A stretch of 64,000 bases of DNA from Bemisia tabaci (lineage: Eukaryota; Arthropoda; Insecta; Hemiptera; Aleyrodidae), in contig NC_092801.1 in assembly GCF_918797505.1 (NCBI RefSeq), positions 14,136,001-14,200,000 on the forward strand. Direction: 5' to 3'. Position numbers and translations under genes: made by a program. The notes under the pieces were generated by a model. The model made no database searches. It was given only the letters and a program-made list of their open reading frames with translations, and had not been told where the DNA came from. Shown piece after piece: positions 1 through 7,653 of this stretch (positions are counted from its first letter, which is position 1; every line of letters begins with the position of its first letter).

Positions 1-18
1 TCGTTCTGGATCCTTCGT

Positions 19-732
19 TTACCCATAAGTTACTGGTCTCACGTGCAGTCGAACTGTCACTTCTTCACCACCGAAATTGATCGCTCTTCCTTGTTGGTCT
101 ACTATATTAACGAGCAAACGTTGGATCTTATCACCCAAGACGGGGTAGTAATGAATCGTCGACGGTTGCTCTACCATTTTGAATCCTGGTTCGATATCGG
201 GAGCAAACGCATAAATGTGATGTCCGCGCACCCCGTTCACGTATCCACCGTCAGCGATGCTGCATTCGATGCATATCATGTTTACGGGCGAGATGTTGAC
301 GCGATAGTCAGCTTCGTGCCATTCGTCCGGTGCCAAGAGACGCTTTCCGAATCCGAGCACCTTACGTAAAGTGCCGGGTCTGCGGAAATCGATCCAGTAC
401 TTGGATTTGATGCTTACTTTAAGCGTAGCGTTGTTCGCTTTGAGTTTGATAGCTTCCGCTCCGCCAAGATCTCCCTGCAAGTATTCTTGTATACCCTCGA
501 TCTCGTAGGCTCCGATCGGGAACGAAATTGCCGAGTAATTCTCTTCAGGGCTCTCGGAGTAGAAAAGCAGTCTGTTCGTTATATCGATGTTCGGGATGGA
601 ATAATAAGTTACAAAACCCGTCAGACCGATCTCGCAAGGTCCGAACAACTCGAGAGGTCTAGGCAGTGCAAACTCGAGAACGTTGCTCCTCCCCGTCAAC
701 ATGAACGTGTGACATCTTTTCTGAGTTTCCAT
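19..732 (-). CDS. Polinton penton (minor capsid) protein, copy A
   Basis: This 237-aa protein lies next to the protease and, in copy B, directly upstream of the major capsid gene. That is the usual place of the single-jelly-roll penton of Polintons and adintoviruses. The sequence is beta-rich with no transmembrane segment, and begins METQKRCHTFML. It would form the pentameric vertices of the icosahedral capsid. Two substitutions separate it from copy B: Ile/Thr in NIDxTNR and Ala/Gly in GGAExIK. The assignment rests on position, length and general resemblance; no catalytic motif exists to confirm it. The ATG follows a TATATAGTAT box. Confidence 0.8.
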   Translation of the reverse strand: METQKRCHTFMLTGRSNVLEFALPRPLELFGPCEIGLTGFVTYYSIPNIDITNRLLFYSESPEENYSAISFPIGAYEIEGIQEYLQGDLGGAEAIKLKANNATLKVSIKSKYWIDFRRPGTLRKVLGFGKRLLAPDEWHEADYRVNISPVNMICIECSIADGGYVNGVRGHHIYAFAPDIEPGFKMVEQPSTIHYYPVLGDKIQRLLVNIVDQQGRAINFGGEEVTVRLHVRPVTYG

Positions 733-750
733 ATTCGGGTTTCGAAAATA

Positions 751-1122
751 CTATATATTCCTGGTTTGTACGAGCCATTCTAAACATCGTTTCCCGCAGA
801 CGCTCGAGTTGAAATTTTGTTCGCTATCATAATTGTATCCTATTGTCGTCGTTGAGCTACCGCGTGAGCGTAAAATGTATCGCGTAATTTCAACGGGTGG
901 TGGTAAATCACCGAAGCTGTCGTAGTACAATGCATTACCGCTCTTTGAAATCCGGTATGCTGTCCAATGTGTACCGGCTCCATCGCTTCGGTCCAGATTG
1001 ATGATACCGCACTCGGGACGTTTGGGTTTCTTGGTCGCCAATTCATCGATCATGAACACACCGCGGAAATGCGGGATTCGTAATTGTTCTGTCGCAGCGA
1101 TTCTCAACTCAACATCCGTCAT
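751..1122 (-). CDS. Adenain-like cysteine protease, copy A
   Basis: This 123-aa protein resembles the adenovirus maturation protease (adenain, C5/Ulp1 superfamily). The triad and oxyanion residues appear in the expected order: His52 in GTHW, Asp68 in YYDSFG, Gln102 in the EQNFNSSVCG segment and Cys109 in SSVCGKRC. It would cleave capsid precursors during virion maturation. It lies between penton and the PLA2/pX gene and reads with them on the minus strand, so the three probably form one transcription set. It is one residue shorter than copy B (TTT against TMTT near residue 91). Length is short for the family, but all active-site positions are present. Confidence 0.9.
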   Translation of the reverse strand: MTDVELRIAATEQLRIPHFRGVFMIDELATKKPKRPECGIINLDRSDGAGTHWTAYRISKSGNALYYDSFGDLPPPVEITRYILRSRGSSTTTIGYNYDSEQNFNSSVCGKRCLEWLVQTRNI

Positions 1123-1145
1123 CGCTCGGCGCGGTAGCTCACGGA

Positions 1146-1886
1146 TCAGTTTAAATTCTTTCGGTAAGGTCTCAAGTAAAGTCCGTAACCTTTACGGTAC
1201 GGTCGCAAGTACAATCCTTCACCGAGGTGTACGTTTTTCTTCAAAGATCCGTCGATGACAGTCTTGATCATTTTCGCTACCGGTGTGATTGTTCGCGCGG
1301 CCAGTCCGATACTCGTCAGGAGATTCTTGACTCCGGCACCCGTCTTCGGGATAGCCAAGATTCGCTCCGCCGGTTTCTTCTTCGACGCTCCGGCACCCAT
1401 CTTTGGGAGAGCCAAGATTCGTTCGATCGACCGCTCCACCGGTTTCGTCTTCTTCTTCGACGCTCTCTTCTTCTTCTTCTTGGGTTTCGGTTTTTTCGCT
1501 GCCACCGTCTTGTTTAGTCCCATTCCGAGTTTGGCTTTGAGTTTCATAGCGTTCGTTACGGCGTATGCTGCCGCTCTTTCACCCAACGATGAGTCGGACG
1601 CTTTCACACGTTCCCAAGCTCTGTCGGCAAGTATGAGATCGGCTTTGTTCCTCTCGGTGGTGTCTTTGGTCTTACTGTAAGCGATATCGTGGGACTTGCA
1701 AGCTTCGTCGAGCGGATTTATACCCGGATCTCCGCGTTTCAATCGTTCTGCGAGGCGAGTGCCCGGTCCGCAGTACCTGTAGTCGCCCGGTAAGTGTAGT
1801 TCGAACGGTAGTGAATTTATCAACGAGTTTAACAGTCCACGTCCTCGATTGGTTTTGCTGCAAGTTGATGTTCTTCTCGGTGACAT
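1146..1886 (-). CDS. Phospholipase A2 / pX-like minor virion protein, copy A
   Basis: This 246-aa protein joins two modules. Residues 33-70 carry a parvovirus-VP1-like phospholipase A2 signature: calcium loop YCGPGT (38-43) and catalytic CKSHDIAY with His66-Asp67. Next come a Lys-rich linker and two imperfect copies of an ERILAxPKxGAG motif. The C-terminal tail repeats GLYLRPY twice and recalls the adenovirus pX/mu core peptide. In viruses such PLA2 domains help the particle breach the endosomal membrane; that role is inferred here. Copy B lacks 26 residues of the linker by an in-frame deletion. A TATAAATAGTAT box lies 20-30 bases upstream of the ATG. Confidence 0.85.
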   Translation of the reverse strand: MSPRRTSTCSKTNRGRGLLNSLINSLPFELHLPGDYRYCGPGTRLAERLKRGDPGINPLDEACKSHDIAYSKTKDTTERNKADLILADRAWERVKASDSSLGERAAAYAVTNAMKLKAKLGMGLNKTVAAKKPKPKKKKKRASKKKTKPVERSIERILALPKMGAGASKKKPAERILAIPKTGAGVKNLLTSIGLAARTITPVAKMIKTVIDGSLKKNVHLGEGLYLRPYRKGYGLYLRPYRKNLN

Positions 1887-1904
1887 ACTCTGACGAAAAT
1901 GTCC

Positions 1905-1916
1905 ATACTATTTATA
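1905..1916 (-). promoter_or_regulatory. TATAAATAGTAT box before PLA2 gene (A)
   Basis: On the minus strand the sequence reads TATAAATAGTAT about 20 bases upstream of the PLA2/pX ATG. The same box precedes several genes of elements A2 and B. It is probably the core promoter for the minus-strand PLA2, protease and penton set. Confidence 0.65.
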
Positions 1917-1964
1917 CGGAGAAGTAAAGAAAATAACTGTCCGATAAAATAGGGAACGAATACG

Positions 1965-2669
1965 ATGCGACTCGTCAAGCAAAGAAAGTCACTGCGAGTC
2001 CGGAACCTCGACAAACGGAAGAAGCAAAATGAAAACCGACGACAACGACGACGACACAGTGAACTGTTACCGAACAGTATCCGTTGCATTGTCGTTGGAC
2101 CGTCCAACTGCGGTAAAACAAACGTGATGGTTTGCTTGCTACAACATCCGAACGGATTGAAGTTCCGCAACGTGTACTTGTACTCCAAGACACCGTTCCA
2201 ACCCAAGTACGAAGAACTGCGTCAGATATTCGACGGAATCGACGGTCTCGGATACAACGTCTATTCGGACACGGCCGAGATTGTTCCACCAAACGATGCC
2301 GCATCAGACTCGGTCTTCATTTTCGATGATGTCGCTTGTGACAAACAAAATGCGATGCGGGAATATTTCAGTATGGGAAGACACAGCTCGGTCGACAGTT
2401 TCTACTTGTGTCAAACGTATTCTCGCATACCGAAACAATTGATTCGCGATAACGCTAACCTGCTCGTAGTTTTCAAACAGGACAATACAAACTTGCGACA
2501 CATCTACGACGATCACGTCAACACAGATTTCACGTTCGAAGATTTCAGACACATCTGCTCGGTGTGCTGGCAGGACAAGTACGGGTTTTTAGTCATCGAT
2601 AAAGATAGTAATAAGAACGAGGGAAGGTACCGGAAAGGCTTCGATACTTTTATTGAACAAGATGGATAA
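1965..2669 (+). CDS. FtsK/HerA-type genome-packaging ATPase, copy A
   Basis: This 234-aa P-loop ATPase would pump the element's DNA into a preformed capsid, as A32-type ATPases do in Polintons and large DNA viruses. Walker A is GPSNCGKT at residues 45-52 and Walker B is VFIFDD at 117-122. A downstream LCQTYSRIP segment fits the sensor/glutamine strand. The N-terminus is very basic (residues 5-32), suiting DNA contact. It diverges from the PLA2 gene across a gap of 78 bases. Its stop codon overlaps the ATG of the next gene by 8 bases. No amino-acid difference from copy B is visible. Confidence 0.9.
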   Translation: MRLVKQRKSLRVRNLDKRKKQNENRRQRRRHSELLPNSIRCIVVGPSNCGKTNVMVCLLQHPNGLKFRNVYLYSKTPFQPKYEELRQIFDGIDGLGYNVYSDTAEIVPPNDAASDSVFIFDDVACDKQNAMREYFSMGRHSSVDSFYLCQTYSRIPKQLIRDNANLLVVFKQDNTNLRHIYDDHVNTDFTFEDFRHICSVCWQDKYGFLVIDKDSNKNEGRYRKGFDTFIEQDG

Positions 2670-3702
2670 CTTATCGTTGTCGACGATCGCTCAGAAATAC
2701 GGTAGTATCGATAAAATCCGTCAAGATATCAAACGGAAGTTAAATACCATTCGCACCGGAGAGGCGGACGCTCAGGTGACGTTGAAGAAAGTTTTCAAAC
2801 CGTTGACAGATCCGCTCGCAGCGTTGCAGAAAACTGTGTCGTCGTCGTCAACTCCCGCACTTGTCGCTGCTCCTCAGGAAAAGAAAACCAAGATCGAAGC
2901 TTCAAAATCGGAAACGAAAGATGGAACAACGTTTGTTGATAGTTTATTTGCTTCGTTCGGATCACCGAAAAATATAAACAACGATGATGATGAAGATGAC
3001 GATTCAAAGGAGGATGATGATGATGACGATGATGAATCGTTCCAAGATGCAACGGGTAAAGAACAAACAACGAGTCGCACTGAAGACGACGACGTCGATT
3101 CTCGAAACACAATCACTGCCCCGCACGTACAGTTCTACTTGGACGATCTGGAGAAACAACCGAAACAATCCGATACCACGTATGGTGTGCGGAAAGCGAT
3201 CAACGGAAACTATCTTATCGGAAACCGAACCATAAGTTTCGATTCGGACGGACGACTAATCTTGGACGGTGGCGATGAGGTGTTCGAACCGACACCCGGG
3301 TTCTTGGAGCTCATTTTCAAGAAACATCCGCGTAATTACACAGCAGATGATCGTGCTAATTTCCAACGAGTAGTTACGCTCACCAATGCGCATTGGAGGA
3401 ATCACCATCCACACGGTAGACCCAACTCGAACCGCAGTCAAAAATACCGCGATCTCATCAAACCTTTGTTCGCTACATCTACTCCGAGATCAACGAGGAA
3501 GTCATCGCGTAAAAAATTGAAGAAAGGCTCCGGTATGAAAATTCACCGTGCGAAACGGGAACTCGTCTATTGGGACGATCCGAACGAATTGGTCCAACGT
3601 CTCGTTTTACTTGTAGCTTCGAAACAAGCTGGTCACACCGATCACGATCGTGAAATTCTGAGTATCGTCGAAGAGCTTCGCGAAGCAGATTACATCCACT
3701 AA
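2662..3702 (+). CDS. Acidic DUF8207-like Polinton protein, copy A
   Basis: I start this 346-aa protein at the ATG at 2662, which overlaps the ATPase stop; an upstream TTG is not a likely eukaryotic start. It has a helical N-terminus, a Ser/Thr-rich stretch, a long Asp/Glu run at about residues 110-133, and then a conserved core (VQFYLDDL, YGVRKAINGNYLIGNR, PGFLELIFKKHP, TNAHWRNHHPHGRP). The core resembles the DUF8207 family found next to Polinton genes in arthropods; I recognise the pattern but not a function. The C-terminal region is basic. Copy B has one Asp fewer and a Ser/Leu change near the start. Confidence 0.75.
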   Translation: MDNLSLSTIAQKYGSIDKIRQDIKRKLNTIRTGEADAQVTLKKVFKPLTDPLAALQKTVSSSSTPALVAAPQEKKTKIEASKSETKDGTTFVDSLFASFGSPKNINNDDDEDDDSKEDDDDDDDESFQDATGKEQTTSRTEDDDVDSRNTITAPHVQFYLDDLEKQPKQSDTTYGVRKAINGNYLIGNRTISFDSDGRLILDGGDEVFEPTPGFLELIFKKHPRNYTADDRANFQRVVTLTNAHWRNHHPHGRPNSNRSQKYRDLIKPLFATSTPRSTRKSSRKKLKKGSGMKIHRAKRELVYWDDPNELVQRLVLLVASKQAGHTDHDREILSIVEELREADYIH

Positions 3703-3721
3703 ATATAGGTTCCGCACAAAA

Positions 3722-4057
3722 ATGAGTCACACCGACCGGTTTGGAAGATCGAAAGGGACTTACGTTCGCAACACGAAGCAAGGTCTCAAAGGTGACGGTT
3801 TCTTACTGGATCCCGACGGAAATTATCTCGTATCCAACAAACGGATCCGACAACTGCAAGATCCCGAAGAGGATACCGACGCCGTGAACAAACAATGGAC
3901 AGACTCGAGGTGGACGGAAGCTATGAATTTAGCACAGCTTTGTTTGGAGAAAATGGAAGAATACAAAAGTATCGCGCAACGACTCGAGACGAAATTATCA
4001 CGACTGGAAAATAGAATCAGTCAATTAGAGGTTGTGAATCGAATGAAAGGAAAATAG
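3722..4057 (+). CDS. Fiber-like coiled-coil protein 1, copy A
   Basis: This 111-aa protein opens MSHTDRFGRSKG, contains GDGFLLDPDGNYLVSNKRIR and the motif LQDPEEDTDAVNKQW, and ends in a heptad-rich helix (about residues 70-108). The NKRIxxxxDPxxDxDAVNKQ pattern closely resembles trimeric tail-fiber and tail-collar segments of phages, so I infer a trimeric fiber or spike component. The next gene is a paralog in tandem, 7 bases downstream. It differs from copy B at two positions (Lys/Arg in LExMEE and Val/Leu in EVxNRM). The function is inferred from the motif only. Confidence 0.7.
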   Translation: MSHTDRFGRSKGTYVRNTKQGLKGDGFLLDPDGNYLVSNKRIRQLQDPEEDTDAVNKQWTDSRWTEAMNLAQLCLEKMEEYKSIAQRLETKLSRLENRISQLEVVNRMKGK

Positions 4058-4064
4058 TGTTGCG

Positions 4065-4370
4065 ATGAGTCACACGGACGGTTTTGGCCGATCGAAATTC
4101 CGCCGCGGTCCAAAAGGTGACGGATTCTCACTGGATTCCGACGGAAATTATATCGTATCGAACAAACGGATTCGTCAAGTGCAAGATCCCGAAAGCGATG
4201 AGGATGCGGTGAACAAACAATGGTCCGAACGGAAGTGGAAGGAAGCCATGAAATTAGCTCAACACTGTCTGGAGCGTATCCACCAACTTCAGCAATCTTA
4301 CAATCGTCTGGTTAAAATAGTAGCAACGAAACAGCATTTGAATCGAGAGAGCGGACGACGTCGACGGTAA
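4065..4370 (+). CDS. Fiber-like coiled-coil protein 2, copy A
   Basis: This 101-aa tandem paralog of the preceding gene has the same layout: MSHTDGFGRSK, GDGFSLDSDGNYIVSNKRIR, VQDPESDEDAVNKQW and a helical C-terminus ending in an Arg-rich RESGRRRR tail. The basic tail is absent from paralog 1. It lies 5 bases upstream of the integrase ATG, so the genes are nearly contiguous on one strand. One residue (Tyr/His in QQSxNRL) separates it from copy B. It is probably a second, shorter fiber or spike subunit that could co-trimerise with paralog 1. Confidence 0.7.
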   Translation: MSHTDGFGRSKFRRGPKGDGFSLDSDGNYIVSNKRIRQVQDPESDEDAVNKQWSERKWKEAMKLAQHCLERIHQLQQSYNRLVKIVATKQHLNRESGRRRR

Positions 4371-4375
4371 TTATC

Positions 4376-5320
4376 ATGTCGGCAGAAAAACGTGGGATCG
4401 TCGAGGAGCTACATAAACCTGCACGACGAAACTATCCGCGTCGTAAAGTACGGATTCTCGGATTGTTCGATTTATGGCAAGCCGATCTCGTCGAGATGCA
4501 ACCGTACGCCTCGGTCAACAAAGGATACAGATATCTCCTCACCGTCATCGACGCGTGCTCGAAAAAGGCGTGGGCCGAACCGCTCAAATCGAAAACGGCC
4601 ACCGATGTCACTTTTGCTCTGCAACGCGTTCTCAAAGCAGCCGGAAAGTCACCGAAACATTTACAAGTCGACATGGGCTCGGAATTCTACAACTCCAAAT
4701 GTCAGGCATTGATGAAGCGTCACCAGATCAATATGTACAGCTCGTTCTCGACAACCAAAGCCTCCATTGTGGAGCGATTCAATCGAACGCTCAAAACGAA
4801 GATGTGGAAAGAGTTCAGCGCGCAAGGATCTTACAAGTGGGTAGATCTATTACCGAAACTCATCCGTGAATATAACGGGAGCGTTCATCGCACAATCGGG
4901 ATGAAACCAATCGATGTCACCGAAAAGGATGTACCGATGATCCTGCAAAAGCTTCGTGGACCGCCGCTGAGTAAAATTGAAAAGAGACGTCTGGCCAGAC
5001 GAAAACTGAATGTCGGTGATCACGTCCGGATCTCGAGACTCAAAGCCATGTTCGAGAAAGGATACACACCGAATTGGAGCACGGAAATTTTCAAGATTGT
5101 CAGCGTCAATCCCACCGTTCCGATCACGTACGATCTGAAAGACGCACACGATACGATCATCAAAGGAAAATTTTACCGCGAAGAACTCCAACCCACCAAC
5201 TATAAAGATACGTTCCTGGTGGAGAAAATTCTGCGTCGCAAGAAAAACCAGGTCTTTGTCAAATGGTTGGGTCTGGACGCGAGTCACAATAGTTGGATCG
5301 ATAGTAAGGATTTCGTATAA
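4376..5320 (+). CDS. Polinton integrase with C-terminal chromodomain, copy A
   Basis: This 314-aa retroviral-type (DDE) integrase catalyses insertion of the linear element into host DNA. The catalytic acids are Asp37 (WQADLVEM), Asp99 (QVDMGSEFYN) and Glu133 (SIVERFNRT). An SH3-like basic domain spans about 200-270, and a chromodomain at 278-314 (FLVEKILRRK, VFVKWLGLD, NSWID) could steer insertion to marked chromatin. There is no N-terminal HHCC zinc module; the protein starts just before the KRGIVEELHKPARR segment. Three substitutions separate it from copy B (A67V, V78I, T182I). The stop codon lies in a TATAAATAATAAT sequence that resembles the element's promoter box. Confidence 0.95.
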   Translation: MSAEKRGIVEELHKPARRNYPRRKVRILGLFDLWQADLVEMQPYASVNKGYRYLLTVIDACSKKAWAEPLKSKTATDVTFALQRVLKAAGKSPKHLQVDMGSEFYNSKCQALMKRHQINMYSSFSTTKASIVERFNRTLKTKMWKEFSAQGSYKWVDLLPKLIREYNGSVHRTIGMKPIDVTEKDVPMILQKLRGPPLSKIEKRRLARRKLNVGDHVRISRLKAMFEKGYTPNWSTEIFKIVSVNPTVPITYDLKDAHDTIIKGKFYREELQPTNYKDTFLVEKILRRKKNQVFVKWLGLDASHNSWIDSKDFV

Positions 5321-5332
5321 ATAATAATATGC

Positions 5333-5512
5333 AACGTGTTTGCGTTTTCGAAACGTGTTTGCGTTTTTTAAACGTGTTTGCGTTTTCGAAACGTGTTTGC
5401 GTTTTTTAAACGTGTTTGCGTTTTCGAAACGTGTTTGCGTTTTTTAAACGTGTTTGCGTTTTCGAAACGTGTTTGCGTTTTCAAAACGTGTTTGCGTTTT
5501 CGAAACGCGAAC
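5333..5512 (+). repeat. Tandem ~22-bp GTTTGCGTTTT repeat (A)
   Basis: About eight units of AACGTGTTTGCGTTTT with alternating CGAA or TTTA spacers lie between the integrase stop and the terminal repeat. The corresponding place in B has about four units. In relic C the 110-aa gene occupies this position. Confidence 0.9.
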
Positions 5513-6799
5513 TGTTTGAAACTGTAAATATCCAATAAAAAAAAATTTTTGATTCGTCAAACTGTTGAACATTGCAATATCCATTCCAAGCGCACACTAG
5601 TACAAAATTTGAAATTACCGAATCAGACCCTAATCTACAGTATCAGATACCGACCCATACTGCAAGATACGGTCTCTCGAAACCGAAAATTTTTACAAGT
5701 CCGAAAATCCGAATTTTTTTGCACAATCTGTGTGACATTGTGAAACTGGCCCTAATCATAGGGTAGGCTCCTGCATGGAGGTCAGAAGCCTTTCGAAGGG
5801 ACAAACAAAAACGAACGGAGAGCGAGAGTGGGAAAACCCTCGTAGTCCAGCGTTCGTTAGCGTTCCCAGGCATAACGTGCAAGCGACACTGCGCGACATT
5901 GTGAAAACTGGCCCTAATCATAGGGTAGGCTCCTGCATGGAGGTCAGAAGCCTTTCGAAGGGACAAACAAAAACGAACGGAGAGCGAGAGTGGGAAAACC
6001 CTCGTAGTCCAGCGTTCGTTAGCGTTCCCAGGCATAACGTGCAAGCGACACTGCGCGACATTGTGAAAACTGGCCCTAATCATAGGGTAGGCTCCTGCAT
6101 GGAGGTCAGAAGCCTTTCGAAGGGACAAACAAAAACGAACGGAGAGCGAGAGTGGGAAAACCCTCGTAGTCCAGCGTTCGTTAGCGTTCCCAGGACAAGT
6201 CCGAAATCTCGAAAACCAAAACTCGTATCAAAATTCGGTCCGTACAGTTTTCCGATCTTCAATAGCGTAAAAGAATCGCATCGGTCCGCGCCGGATCGGA
6301 CGAGGGTGATTTTCCGAAAAATTTTCAATTTTACCGATTCAGACCCTAATCTACAGTATCTGATACCGACCCATACTGCAAGATACGGTCTCTCGAAACC
6401 GAAAATTTTTACAAGTCCGAAAATCCGAATTTTTTGCACAATCTGGCAACACTGTACGGAAAAATTAACTAATTTCTTGCCCCATCTGGCAACACTGTAA
6501 AAATGCAATGTTGCAAAATTTCACCAATAAATAAATCATTTATTTACGTGCCCCGTTCGGCAACGCTGCTGCGCCATCTTGAAAAATACACCATTGCATA
6601 ACCCGAAAAATGAAGGGGCATTATTACACCATTGCATAACCCGCATATTGAAGGGGCAACATGCAATACTTTCTTTTTACAGCGTTGCCATATTGAACAA
6701 TAATCCCTATACAACGCTGTAATTTAATTCATATTTTTCTGCACAATCATGCAACGCTGTTGGATAATTTACTGTGCTCAAATTCCCATTTTCACCCTA
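5513..6799. repeat. Terminal inverted repeat region of element A
   Basis: This region matches the reverse complement of B's left terminal repeat: CGCGAACTGTTT, AATATCCAATAAAA, GAATCAGACCCTAATC, GGCAACACTGT and final ATTTTCACCCTA. It is longer than in B because the 162-bp repeat array and an extra segment (about 6195-6340) are inserted. Open reading frames through it reflect repeat periodicity and are not genes. Confidence 0.85.
5734..6194 (+). repeat. 162-bp tandem repeat inside TIR (A), 2.85 copies
   Basis: Units start at GACATTGTGAAA at 5734, 5895 and 6057, giving periods of 161 and 162. Each contains the small inverted pair CCCTA..TAGGG and ends at GCGTTCCCAGG. The period is divisible by three, so frames stay open across units, which explains the apparent 241-codon frame. 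The same unit appears at 7797-8158 and 26511-26695. Confidence 0.9.
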
Positions 6800-6815
6800 T
6801 GCGAGTCGGGAAACG

Positions 6816-6827
6816 TATAAATAGTGT
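6816..6827 (+). promoter_or_regulatory. TATAAATAGTGT box before small helical gene (A2)
   Basis: The box sits 45 bases upstream of the ATG at 6872 and is identical to the one at 25466 in B. Confidence 0.6.
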
Positions 6828-6871
6828 CGAGGAAGTGTGATTGATCATTTCAAAACAAGAACTCGTCAAGT

Positions 6872-7252
6872 ATGGACGCTCCAACCCTCAAATCACAATC
6901 GATCAGAGCGATGAACACCTTGGATATGGTATATGAGGCTCTCACTTTCAAATTTACAGGAATACGAGCAGAGCTTTTGAACAAGTTTGCCCGACTCCTT
7001 TTTCCTGACAAGTTATTCCACCATCTTAAACTCAGCTCAATAGACACTTCCGATCCCGTCGGGTGTTACGGCTTAGTTGAGATAACGGAAAGATTTTGCC
7101 TTCTCCTAGAACGTGTCGCAGACGAGCACGAAATAATTTACTTCCTAAAGCAGGGGTACAAGAAAGTAGACGAAGAGGACTGGAAGATAGGTAGACTTTT
7201 GAGTGCAATTCGCGTAGTATTATACACAAGAGAGAGAGGAGAGCGGGTCTAG
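6872..7252 (+). CDS. Small helical Polinton accessory protein (A2)
   Basis: This 126-aa protein is predicted to be all-helical, with no signal peptide or membrane segment. It starts MDAPTLKSQSIRAMNTLDMV. A stretch LVEITERFCLLLERVADEHE followed by IIYFLKQGYKKVDEEDW has the helix spacing of a death-fold (DED-like) domain, and some Polinton relatives carry apoptosis modulators. That is a weak structural guess, not a recognised family. It is near-identical to the B gene at 25522 but ends earlier (RGERV), because a GA-dinucleotide tract differs in length by 2 bases and shifts the C-terminal frame. Confidence 0.7.
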   Translation: MDAPTLKSQSIRAMNTLDMVYEALTFKFTGIRAELLNKFARLLFPDKLFHHLKLSSIDTSDPVGCYGLVEITERFCLLLERVADEHEIIYFLKQGYKKVDEEDWKIGRLLSAIRVVLYTRERGERV

Positions 7253-7265
7253 CAGTTGGATTTCG

Positions 7266-7277
7266 TATAAATAGTAT
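7266..7277 (+). promoter_or_regulatory. TATAAATAGTAT box before membrane-protein gene (A2)
   Basis: A perfect box 33 bases upstream of the ATG at 7311. It is preceded by GTTGGATTTCG, which resembles the last codons of integrase (see findings). Confidence 0.65.
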
Positions 7278-7310
7278 GCATTCTCTTCTCAGTATCGCAA
7301 GGAAGAAATC

Positions 7311-7643
7311 ATGATTGATAAAATAATTCTCATCACCATCATCATTGCTGTTGTTGGAGTGAAATCCTCACTGGTGGAAAACTCATCCGAAGCAAACATC
7401 ACAATGTGCCCTGTCTGTCCGGAAAGCAAATGCGCACCCTCTACCTTGACGGACGTTCTTCTATTCATCTTGAGTTTACTGGCGCTCATTTGCTCCGCTC
7501 CGTACCTGTACTCCAAATACCTTTCATCCGACTGCAAGTTCCGTTTCATCAGGATGGCCCGGAAAAATAACAATCGGAAAAACGATGACATAAGTGTAGA
7601 TTTAAAGTTCGGAGAAGGAGAAGGATCCGATGTTTGTGGTTGA
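7311..7643 (+). CDS. Small type I membrane protein (A2)
   Basis: This 110-aa protein starts with a signal peptide (about 1-18, IILITIIIAVVGV). A short Cys-containing ectodomain follows (MCPVCPESKCAPS), then a membrane span (about 49-66, VLLFILSLLALICS) and an acidic cytoplasmic tail with an RMARKNNNRK basic patch. No family is recognised. A virion-envelope or cell-surface role is possible but unproven. It is near-identical to the B copy (Ser/Ile in CPExKC and Asn/Leu in NRKxDD). A diverged homolog in relic C is interrupted by element B. Confidence 0.75.
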   Translation: MIDKIILITIIIAVVGVKSSLVENSSEANITMCPVCPESKCAPSTLTDVLLFILSLLALICSAPYLYSKYLSSDCKFRFIRMARKNNNRKNDDISVDLKFGEGEGSDVCG

Positions 7644-7653
7644 CAACCCTCAC

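Larger units (their letters stand above)
1..6799. mobile_element. Polinton element A (partial, integrase-side half)
   Basis: This is the integrase-proximal part of a Polinton/adintovirus, oriented opposite to element B. It holds penton, protease and PLA2/pX genes on the minus strand, then ATPase, DUF8207-like, two fiber-like genes and integrase on the plus strand. A terminal repeat follows and ends at about 6799 with CACCCTA. The capsid and polymerase half would lie left of base 1. The proteins differ from those of B by only a few residues. The terminus lacks the final CT of the ACCCTACT end seen in B, and sequence internal to another Polinton follows directly. Confidence 0.9.

Noticed and set aside
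2795..3116. Ser- or His-rich proteins opposite the acidic gene
   Set aside because: They are antisense readings of the GAT-repeat acidic tract.
4376..5320. LTR retrotransposon origin for the integrase
   Set aside because: No reverse transcriptase, RNase H or LTRs; the neighbours are Polinton capsid, packaging and fiber-like genes.
5775..6500. A 241-codon protein with 54-residue repeats
   Set aside because: The frame exists because the repeat is a multiple of three; both strands are open and the sequence belongs to a TIR.
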